Shown: piece after piece, positions 7,170 to 12,723 of the stretch
Position numbering within the stretch: the first letter of the stretch is position 1
Layout of the letters: every line of letters begins with the position of its first letter
NCBI GenBank assembly: GCA_009649835.1
Contig: PYCK01000172.1
Span: 1 to 16,418, forward strand
Origin: Candidatus Methanocomedens sp.
GTDB lineage: Archaea > Halobacteriota > Methanosarcinia > Methanosarcinales > Methanocomedenaceae
Direction of reading: 5' to 3'
Length of the DNA: 16,418 nt
Made by a program: the position numbers and the translations under genes
The notes under the pieces: model-generated
Database searches by the model: none
Told to the model about the DNA's origin: nothing
Seen by the model: the letters and a program-made list of their open reading frames with translations, nothing else

Positions 7170-8171
7170 TCAGCGCCTCCTTGCCTGGATATTATAGTTT
7201 ATCCTGTCAACACTGCTGGTCCCTTCTTCCCTGATGGCCCTGCCTGTGTAGGATAGGAATACGTCGTCCAGTGTGGGCCTGTGCAGGTCAACGGACAGGA
7301 CGTTGATACCGGCATCAGATGCGATCTTCAGGACATGGGGTATCTGGCCAGCCCCGTCCTTGATAGTGATAAAGATGCTGCTGTCCTTTTGCTGGACGCT
7401 TCCGGCAGAACCGTTCTTGTTGTAAAGATCGAATAGTCGTAAAGCAAGCTCCCCGGTTTCCACAGTAAGTATGATAACGTCCCCGCCAAGTGCATTCTTC
7501 AGGTTCTCTGGTGTGTCCAGGGCTTTTACCTGGCCGAAGTCGATTATGGCTATGCGGTTGCATAGGTGGTCGGCCTCTTCCATATAGTGTGTTGTCAGCA
7601 GGATGGTGACGTTTTTTTCCTTGTTCAGTTGCCGTATGTAGTCCCATATATGGTTGCGGGTCTGGGGGTCAAGTCCGAGGGTGGGTTCATCAAGGAACAG
7701 TACTTTGGGATGGTGCATGAGTCCCCTGGCTATTTCGAGGCGTCTCATCATCCCGCCGCTGTATGTTTTGACGATCACATCGGCTTTATCATTGAGTTCG
7801 ACCAGTTCCAGTACGTCTGCGATTCTTTGTTTTCGCAATTGTTTTGGGAGGCCGTACAGTCGTCCGTGGAGGTCCAGGTTTTCCTTGCCTGTGAGCCTGT
7901 CGTCAAGGGTGGTACCCTGGAACACCATGCCGATATTTTTCCTGACCTCTGAGGGCTGTTTGGTGATGTCGGCTCCCCATACTTGTGCACTGCCGTTACT
8001 TGGTGTTATCATGGTGGAGAGCATGTTGATGAGTGTGGTCTTGCCTGCGCCGTTTGGTCCTAACAGGCCGAATAGTTCTCCATTGTTCACCTGGATATTG
8101 ATGTTGTCTACTGCTACTATGTCATCAAATCTGCGGGTCAGGTTGAATGTCTCAATGGCGGGTGCGTTCAT
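7170..8171 (-). CDS. ABC transporter ATP-binding protein, DrrA-like
   Basis: The 333-aa ATPase subunit partnering the downstream permease. Walker A GPNGAGKT (38-45), Q-loop around Q85, signature YSGGM (137-141), Walker B VLFLDEP (157-163) and switch His H195 (LLTTHYMEEADHLC) are all intact. Residues about 225-310 form the extra C-terminal domain typical of daunorubicin-resistance-type (DrrA) ATPases, ending near LHRPTLDDVFLSYTGR. No Shine-Dalgarno precedes the ATG, while a TATA-like CATTAAATACT is centred about 25 nt upstream, so the transcript is probably leaderless. Drug export is only a family label here; the substrate is unknown. Confidence 0.92.
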   Translation of the reverse strand: MNAPAIETFNLTRRFDDIVAVDNINIQVNNGELFGLLGPNGAGKTTLINMLSTMITPSNGSAQVWGADITKQPSEVRKNIGMVFQGTTLDDRLTGKENLDLHGRLYGLPKQLRKQRIADVLELVELNDKADVIVKTYSGGMMRRLEIARGLMHHPKVLFLDEPTLGLDPQTRNHIWDYIRQLNKEKNVTILLTTHYMEEADHLCNRIAIIDFGQVKALDTPENLKNALGGDVIILTVETGELALRLFDLYNKNGSAGSVQQKDSSIFITIKDGAGQIPHVLKIASDAGINVLSVDLHRPTLDDVFLSYTGRAIREEGTSSVDRINYNIQARRR

Positions 8172-8191
8172 GGGTGGTACATTTCTTTGTT

Positions 8192-8202
8192 AGTATTTAA
8201 TG
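8192..8202 (-). promoter_or_regulatory. TATA box for the leaderless ABC transporter operon
   Basis: The minus-strand CATTAAATACT is centred 25 nt before the ATG at 8171. Together with the absence of a ribosome-binding site, this geometry suggests transcription starts at or next to the ATG. Confidence 0.45.
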
Positions 8203-8507
8203 TTGAAGATGTTAAGGTGCAGGGCTATCCGGATGTGTGGGGATATATTGATGTGGCTGTTAGGATAGGTGTGTGGTTGTGTTTGAGGGTGCAGCGGATT
8301 GGGGTTGAGTGCTGGGCGAGTGTTTTTTTGTGAAGGAGTGGACCCGGATGAGTGGCCTGGTGTGTTCAGGGAGAGCGTGGATGGGCTGCCTGGGGGAATT
8401 AGGTTCCTTTAGATGGGGATTTATTCTTGGTGGTGCATAAAGTCTGAAATTATGTCCAACAAGAATTTATGAGAAGATAGTGTATTAAATCGTCAGAAGT
8501 TCGGGAC
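8203..8507. other. Gene-poor, G/T-rich intergenic stretch
   Basis: About 300 bp between the ABC operon promoter and the toxin gene. The plus strand is conspicuously rich in G and T from about 8215 to 8410, unlike the flanks. No ORF with a ribosome site, repeat or RNA fold was found. It could be the remnant of a lost gene or the border of the inserted toxin-antitoxin pair, but nothing proves this. Confidence 0.4.
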
Positions 8508-8906
8508 TTATCCGACAATCTCACTATAAGGATTTAAGAACTTCAGCCCATCAACTTTACCAAAATCCTTCTCATTTCTTGAGACAAGTACAGCATCATG
8601 CATTATGGATGTTGCAGATATGAGGGCATCCCCCAATTTCAATTTATACATCTTTCTTATCCGTATGGTTTCTTCTGCTACCGGATCATCAACATTAAGA
8701 GTGACAAAATTCAATAAAAACTGTTTGATCTCTATTTCTTCATTCTCAGAAAGGTCTGGAAAGGCTAATACTTCGATTTTATTGATCAAAGAAATGCAAA
8801 GCTCTTTATCCATAATATTCTTGAAAAAAGATGCAGCTACTTCCTCACCCTGCAAGAAATATATCAAAATATTCGTATCAATTAGATATCTGTCTGTCCC
8901 ATTCAT
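8508..8906 (-). CDS. PIN-domain ribonuclease toxin, VapC type
   Basis: A 132-aa PIN-domain protein, probably a metal-dependent RNase toxin. The acidic active-site residues are present: D10 (YLIDTN), E45 (INKIEVL), D93 (KLGDALISA) and D114 (SRNEKDF). The frame can be opened at a TTG at 8924, but the ATG at 8906, with AAAGGG about 9 nt upstream, fits the family start, where Met is followed closely by the LIDTN strand. It overlaps the end of the antitoxin gene by 29 nt, which is typical of coupled toxin-antitoxin pairs. The RNA target is unknown. Confidence 0.88.
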   Translation of the reverse strand: MNGTDRYLIDTNILIYFLQGEEVAASFFKNIMDKELCISLINKIEVLAFPDLSENEEIEIKQFLLNFVTLNVDDPVAEETIRIRKMYKLKLGDALISATSIMHDAVLVSRNEKDFGKVDGLKFLNPYSEIVG

Positions 8907-9099
8907 TTCTAATATCCCTTTCAAATTTCAGAGCATCCCTCTTACTTTTTAAAACACCGCTGTATCTACGAATATCTTTTTCATGGAATTTCAGACTATC
9001 TTCTTCTATGGACTTTGCTATCCAGCCAATGAGTTCTGTTTTTTCTTTTAAAGATAACGGAAAGATTTCATTTAATATTTCCTTTACATTGGTACTCAT
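8878..9099 (-). CDS. Putative antitoxin paired with the PIN toxin (VapB-like)
   Basis: A 73-aa, highly charged, helix-rich small protein immediately upstream of and overlapping the PIN toxin gene. The N-terminal part (MSTNVKEILNEIFPLSLKEK and on to WIAKSIEED) looks like the compact helical unit of small antitoxins. The C-terminal part (about 45-73), rich in Lys, Arg and Glu, would wrap the toxin. No clear AbrB or ribbon-helix-helix motif is visible, so the subfamily is uncertain and the assignment rests mainly on context. AGGTGA lies 4 nt before the ATG, and a TATA box lies upstream. Confidence 0.75.
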   Translation of the reverse strand: MSTNVKEILNEIFPLSLKEKTELIGWIAKSIEEDSLKFHEKDIRRYSGVLKSKRDALKFERDIRNEWDRQISN

Positions 9100-9128
9100 T
9101 CTGTCACCTATTTTATAATATGATTCTG

Positions 9129-9140
9129 TTATTTATAAGC
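9129..9140 (-). promoter_or_regulatory. TATA box of the toxin-antitoxin operon
   Basis: The minus-strand GCTTATAAATAA, preceded by purines resembling a BRE, is about 35 nt before the antitoxin ATG. It predicts transcription start near 9110, just before the AGGTGA ribosome site. Confidence 0.55.
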
Positions 9141-9297
9141 TTTCTATTCCCAACCTGACCATATTTACCTTACTGGGAGTTATGCAGTGCGCCCTCGTTC
9201 ATCCTGCCAGCACCTTATTCCAGCTTTTAAAGCAGCCCCCTTTTATGAGAAGATTAAAGCCTATACCAGACAGTATACACAATCCTGCCCCTTTAAT

Positions 9298-9417
9298 GCC
9301 GGGGTGGCAGAGCGGACTAATCCAACGGAGCCGTTAGACTCCCTGGAGTCTATATGCGGCAGGCTCGAGACCTGTTGTATCGTAAGGTACACTTGGGTTC
9401 GAATCCCAACCCCGGCG
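9298..9417 (+). tRNA. tRNA-Ser(CGA) interrupted by a D-arm intron
   Basis: A complete type II tRNA. Acceptor GCCGGGG (9298-9304) pairs with CCCCGGC (9410-9416), with discriminator G at 9417, as in serine tRNAs. CCA is not encoded. Anticodon stem GCAGG (9359-9363) pairs with CCTGT (9371-9375); loop CTCGAGA holds anticodon CGA at 9366-9368. A long variable arm (9376-9391) forms a 6-bp stem with a GTAA loop. The T arm is TTGGG-TTCGAAT-CCCAA (9393-9409). D-stem GCA (9307-9309) pairs with TGC (9355-9357) only if 34 extra nt are removed. The spliced product is 86 nt with D-arm GCA-GAGCGGACTAA-TGC, a canonical serine tRNA. Confidence 0.93.
9320..9353 (+). other. Predicted 34-nt archaeal tRNA intron between positions 21 and 22
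   Basis: The junctions fold into a bulge-helix-bulge. Central helix GGAC (9314-9317) pairs with GTCT (9348-9351), including one G-U. The 5' bulge is TAA (9318-9320) and the 3' bulge is ATA (9352-9354). The inner helix is TCCA (9321-9324) with TGGA (9344-9347). Cutting between the second and third bulge bases, the rule for archaeal splicing endonuclease, removes exactly 9320-9353 and restores the D-arm. Outside the 3' bulge the 5' strand has four unpaired bases (GAGC), so the motif is relaxed on that side. Confidence 0.85.
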
Positions 9418-9581
9418 CTTCTCCTGCTTGTTTCTCCTCTGGTATTTCTCACCAGCTGTTTCACAGCCTTGTGACTGGTCAGCCCAGGCAAACGAGAATA
9501 AAGGCATCTCTTGCTCCGTCATCCATCTGCGGTTAATATTTTATTGATTGTCATGCAGCAGACTATAATTCAGATGGGAAC

Positions 9582-9590
9582 CCTTATAAG
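9582..9590 (+). promoter_or_regulatory. TATA box of the cobZ-cobS-cobY operon
   Basis: CCTTATAAG at 9582-9590 lies about 27-35 nt before the cobZ ATG and predicts a very short leader. It is the only good TATA candidate between the tRNA gene and cobZ. Confidence 0.5.
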
Positions 9591-9616
9591 ATGAACAGGA
9601 TACAAAGTGAATAAAC

Positions 9617-10138
9617 ATGAAACTCTCAGACAGCCCGGTGGCAGCAAAAAGCGATGATCCTGAAGTGATCGATACCACATTCGACCGTGATATCAGGGAT
9701 ATCCTCTCAGGAATGGGACTAACTGAAGAAGTGCTCCTCTCAGCTGCCATGGAACTCTATGTACCCCATCCCGGGATAGAGACAAAAGAAAAGGCTGAGG
9801 CAGTGTTCAGGCAAGAACTGGACGTGGCCTTAAGCGACCCCAACCTGTGTATCCTGGTCTATGCGGGTACACTGCTTGAACAGGCAGGCAAGTCGGGCAA
9901 GCTGCCCAACCTCAGCAGGGACTCGTATGAAAGGGACCTGACATTTTTAGTATGTGATGAGGTGCTGGGAATGAGCATAGCCACATATATAGCCGGACAT
10001 AAGGGTATGTTCGAGTATGTGAGGTTCGACAAACTTAAACCAGGCATTATCAAGGAGCTTGGACCCTTTATGGATGATGTGATAGCAGGTCTTATAGGCG
10101 GAGTATCTTCAAGCATGTATACCAGGGCGGTGGTATGA
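9617..10138 (+). CDS. cobZ: Archaeal alpha-ribazole phosphatase CobZ
   Basis: Removes a phosphate in the last part of cobamide nucleotide-loop assembly; it is the archaeal non-homologous replacement of bacterial CobC. The 173-aa product resembles the Methanosarcina CobZ family: a helical soluble protein with conserved acidic stretches around DREILSGMGL-like residues 30-40, a central LVYAGTLLEQ segment (about 75-86) and a C-terminal FMDDVIAGLIGGVSSSMYTR motif. I recognise it partly from position directly before cobS. GTGA lies 7 nt before the ATG. Its stop overlaps the cobS start (ATGA), so translation is coupled. Confidence 0.85.
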   Translation: MKLSDSPVAAKSDDPEVIDTTFDRDIRDILSGMGLTEEVLLSAAMELYVPHPGIETKEKAEAVFRQELDVALSDPNLCILVYAGTLLEQAGKSGKLPNLSRDSYERDLTFLVCDEVLGMSIATYIAGHKGMFEYVRFDKLKPGIIKELGPFMDDVIAGLIGGVSSSMYTRAVV

Positions 10139-10935
10139 ACCTGTTTGACGGACTACTGGGTGCAATTGGGTTTTTAACTACATTACCGGCAGGGAAAACT
10201 GACAGGTTTGTGCAACTTCAAAAACGGACATACCTTTTCCCTGTGGCAGGGGTACTAATCGGCATAATACTGGGAGTAATAGCTACCATATTAATGGTCC
10301 TGCTTCCAGACCAGCCAGATATTTTTTCTGTACTTATGATCATTTCAATCTACTGTTTTACAGGTTTCAACCACCTGGACGCCCTGTCTGATTTTGGGGA
10401 TGGTATCACTGCCCACGGGAGCAGGGAGAAAAAGGTCAGGGCATTAAAGGACATGGCCCTGGGTACGGGTGGTGTGGCCTTTATTGTATTCTATCTGTTG
10501 CTTTTATTTGTGCTCATCCAGTCGCTTGCAGCCGTCGGGATCGGCACTCGTTGGGGATTTGGAATTGGAATTGGCATATCCCTGCTTGTGGCTGAAGTGG
10601 CATCCAAACACTCCATGATCACAACAGCCTGCCTTGGCCAGCCCATTCACCAGGGGATGGGGTCTGTGATAGCAGATAATACCGGCCCAGGCCAGTTGTT
10701 AGTAAGTCTTCTTATTTCGGCGCTTGTCTGTACGGTGGCGATGGGGATGGCAGGACTTGTTGTACTGGTGATGGCAATGCTGGCATCTGTTGTTGTGTTG
10801 GTGATATCGAACCGGCATTTCGGGGGAATTAACGGGGATTGTATCGGTACTTCTAATGAACTGGCGCGCCTGGTGGCACTTGGAACTATATTTACCATCT
10901 ATGCAGGAGGACTGGTAGCCTGGATGCCCTGGTGA
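10135..10935 (+). CDS. cobS: Adenosylcobinamide-GDP ribazoletransferase CobS
   Basis: Cobamide synthase: joins adenosylcobinamide-GDP and alpha-ribazole (or its phosphate) at the membrane. The 266-aa product is polytopic. The N-terminal segment is LLGAIGFLTTLPAG. The acidic active-site signature FNHLDALSDFGDGI lies at about 78-91, followed by ALKDMALGTGGVAFIVFYLL (103-122). Several further hydrophobic helices lie between 120 and 265. Length and motif order are normal for CobS. It overlaps cobZ by 4 nt, and its last codons overlap the probable true start of cobY. Confidence 0.93.
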   Translation: MNLFDGLLGAIGFLTTLPAGKTDRFVQLQKRTYLFPVAGVLIGIILGVIATILMVLLPDQPDIFSVLMIISIYCFTGFNHLDALSDFGDGITAHGSREKKVRALKDMALGTGGVAFIVFYLLLLFVLIQSLAAVGIGTRWGFGIGIGISLLVAEVASKHSMITTACLGQPIHQGMGSVIADNTGPGQLLVSLLISALVCTVAMGMAGLVVLVMAMLASVVVLVISNRHFGGINGDCIGTSNELARLVALGTIFTIYAGGLVAWMPW

Positions 10936-11534
10936 TGGCAGGCGGGCGGGGCAGCCGGATGAAGCTGCCAATTGAGAAGCCCATGCTTGAGATCAATGGC
11001 AAGAGACTCATCGAATACGTACTGGATGTTTTGGCTGGGGCCAGCCATGTCGACCGGATATATATAGCAGCTTCTTCCAACGGGCCTGATACCCTGAAAT
11101 GGCTTGAAGATTGCAGCCTTGACATACATGTGATCAATACGCCTGGAAGTGGTTATGTTTCTGATATGGTGACTGCCGTTGAGGGGGCAGGCATCAAAGG
11201 ACCGGTGATTATGGTCATGGCCGACCTGCCCCTGATCACTTCCGGTATGATCGATGAAATAATACTAAGATACAATGAGGTGCCCCAACCTGCGCTTTCT
11301 GTCTATAGTCTGCTGTCTATTTGCAGGAAAAAGGGGCTGCGTCCCGATACAGTTTTTAACAAGGACGGACAATTGATCGTACCTTCGGGAATAAATATCC
11401 TTGATGCCGACAATATACGCAAGGAGCAGGAAGATTTTAATTATATACTTGACAACCACAGGCTGGCTGTGAATGTAAATACGATGGAGGACCTGGAGAT
11501 TTGTTCCAGGTTGATGAAAGATGATGGATACTAA
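10932..11534 (+). CDS. cobY: Adenosylcobinamide-phosphate guanylyltransferase CobY
   Basis: Archaeal GTP:adenosylcobinamide-phosphate guanylyltransferase, replacing bacterial CobU. The nucleotide-binding loop MAGGRGSRM is followed by EKPMLEINGK, VMADLPLITSG (the metal-binding Asp region) and a C-terminal NVNTMEDLE typical of MobA-like transferases. The recorded start is GTG at 10932 (overlapping the cobS stop as GTGA), giving 200 aa. That start cuts off the first beta-strand, because the codons just before it read L-D-A-L in frame and GGAGG sits at 10906-10910. A CTG start at 10920 is therefore likely; ATG at 10935 is a weaker alternative. Confidence 0.92.
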   Translation: MMAGGRGSRMKLPIEKPMLEINGKRLIEYVLDVLAGASHVDRIYIAASSNGPDTLKWLEDCSLDIHVINTPGSGYVSDMVTAVEGAGIKGPVIMVMADLPLITSGMIDEIILRYNEVPQPALSVYSLLSICRKKGLRPDTVFNKDGQLIVPSGINILDADNIRKEQEDFNYILDNHRLAVNVNTMEDLEICSRLMKDDGY

Positions 11535-11865
11535 TGTTGAAAATGAAATTTCTGTTGATACGCTTCAATTACTACTGGGACAGGAATCTGTTGAGCAAGG
11601 GAATGTTCCGGATGAAATACTACTGCTTGCAAAGGCCATAGACGATCCTTACTGTTTGCCTTTTATTATTGAGGAGATGGATGAACTGGAGATCGAGGAT
11701 GAGAATATGTTCAGGTTTGCATTGCTGCGCGTCCAGATCGACTCTGAACTGAGGATGAATGAGGATATCCAGATGCACCAGCGGCGGCGTTATGTTGCCC
11801 AGGTTATTGAAAAAATGATCTTTGGAGAATTGTTGATCGAGATAGGCGCACCATTTGTAGAGTGA
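11521..11865 (+). CDS. Uncharacterised small acidic protein at the end of the cob operon
   Basis: A 114-aa protein I do not recognise. It is strongly acidic (many Glu and Asp, e.g. FIIEEMDELEIEDENMF), predicted mostly helical, with no membrane segment, no cysteine pair and no known catalytic motif. A basic patch (QRRRYVAQV) lies near residue 88-96. The gene overlaps the cobY end by 14 nt; ATG at 11521 and 11524 are both possible, and AGGTTG about 7 nt upstream favours 11521. Tight overlap suggests co-expression with cobZ-cobS-cobY, but that alone does not show a cobamide role. Confidence 0.75.
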   Translation: MMDTNVENEISVDTLQLLLGQESVEQGNVPDEILLLAKAIDDPYCLPFIIEEMDELEIEDENMFRFALLRVQIDSELRMNEDIQMHQRRRYVAQVIEKMIFGELLIEIGAPFVE

Positions 11866-12008
11866 AAATCCCTGAGCCACTATTTCCGGGGTTTTAACTT
11901 AAAAATTGTTTTGTCTATGTGTATAAACATAGCGTTTGGTACCTTATTGAACTTCCCATAGTACTCTTTTTTACGAGTATCACCTTCATTTTAAATTTTT
12001 TCTCGGCG

Positions 12009-12123
12009 TATAGAGGCTGTCCAACAATCACTTTCAGTAAGATTTCTATTGCTTACTTTTCGATTTAAAGCCTTAATCCTTATTCCTTTTCTTAGGATTT
12101 TGAATTACTGGACAGCCTCTATA
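12009..12123. mobile_element. 115-bp MITE-like element with 15-bp perfect terminal inverted repeats
   Basis: TATAGAGGCTGTCCA (12009-12023) is the exact reverse complement of TGGACAGCCTCTATA (12109-12123). No ORF lies between, only two internal stem-loops: AGTAAG/CTTACT at 12036-12057 and AATCCT/AGGATT at 12075-12099. The TATA ends are compatible with a TA target duplication outside a TAGAGG... terminal repeat. Size, ends and lack of coding fit a miniature inverted-repeat element mobilised by a transposase elsewhere. The parental IS family is not identified. Confidence 0.65.
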
Positions 12124-12185
12124 GTAAATTATAAACGCATTTCGATATCGATATAGGTAATTTTCTTAGTTTCAATCAAATCTTT

Positions 12186-12247
12186 TGACAGGATTTACTG
12201 GATTTACAGGATTGGATCGTATCCTGTCAATCCTGTAAATCCTGTCA
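12186..12247. repeat. 27-bp imperfect inverted repeat built from ACAGGATT units
   Basis: The left arm (12186-12212) and the reverse complement of the right arm (12221-12247) match at 25 of 27 positions, with an 8-bp spacer. Each arm contains reiterated GACAGGATTTAC / ACAGGATT modules. It lies 8 bp past the stop of the NADAR gene, so its transcript would form a very long hairpin. It could act as a 3'-end processing or termination structure, or be a dispersed intergenic repeat. Confidence 0.8.
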
Positions 12248-12254
12248 GAAATTT

Positions 12255-12707
12255 CTATTTTCTCAATACTTCTTTACGCAATTCATCCCTCACTATCATT
12301 AGCAATTTACCGCTTCTGTCCAGCCCTTTCACACCCCAGTACACATCAGTAGGCGAGTCCTCATGCAGGCGGGCATTTCCTGTAGCAAGGAGCTTAGCAC
12401 CAAGTTTGGAGTGCTGGCTGAACTTGGCCCGCAGTGCTCTAATCATTACATCTTCTTTTATTTCGGGCCAATTGGGCGTCAGTTCCCTGGTCCATGCAAG
12501 TTTCTTAGCTTTTGCAGGGGTGGAGGCCAGCCTGATCATTTCTTCCAGTTCAGTTCCTGCATGCTTCATTGACTGGAAATAGTGCTCAACAGTGGCATAT
12601 TTCTTATTGTCTATGATCATCATGGCTTTGTGAAAATTAGATAAGAACCTGTATCTTCCATCCGTCCTGCCTTTGGTCCTTTCATAGAAGTAAATATCAT
12701 CAGGCAT
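12255..12707 (-). CDS. NADAR family protein (YbiA-like N-glycosidase fold)
   Basis: A 150-aa NADAR domain protein. Family hallmarks in order: IYFYERTKGRTDGRYRFLSN near the start, VEHYFQSMKHAG, KAKKLAWTRELTPNWPEI, VMIRALRAKFSQ, and the closing DSPTDVYWGVKG...GKLLMIVRDELR. Family members hydrolyse N-glycosidic bonds in riboflavin intermediates or in ADP-ribose-type nucleotides; the substrate here is unknown. The frame is open to 12899, but that extension lies inside larA. The ATG at 12707, with GAGG 8 nt upstream, is the start. It follows larA by 16 nt in the same direction, so the two are probably co-transcribed. Confidence 0.9.
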   Translation of the reverse strand: MPDDIYFYERTKGRTDGRYRFLSNFHKAMMIIDNKKYATVEHYFQSMKHAGTELEEMIRLASTPAKAKKLAWTRELTPNWPEIKEDVMIRALRAKFSQHSKLGAKLLATGNARLHEDSPTDVYWGVKGLDRSGKLLMIVRDELRKEVLRK

Positions 12708-12723
12708 ACCCGCATCCTCAAGT

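Noticed and set aside
9298..9417. Reading the hairpin at 9335-9352 as the anticodon arm, or calling the tRNA a pseudogene or tRNA-Leu
   Set aside because: The 7-bp stem leaves a 4-nt loop and no valid anticodon arm. A proper 5-bp, 7-nt anticodon arm with CGA is at 9359-9375, the discriminator base is G as in serine tRNAs, and splicing restores every arm.
9187..9536. Overlapping short frames on both strands around 9187-9536
   Set aside because: They run across the tRNA-Ser gene and have no ribosome sites; the tRNA explains the region.
12145..12154. Short palindrome ATATCGATAT
   Set aside because: Ten bases of AT-rich palindrome are expected by chance in this intergenic sequence; no partner site was seen.
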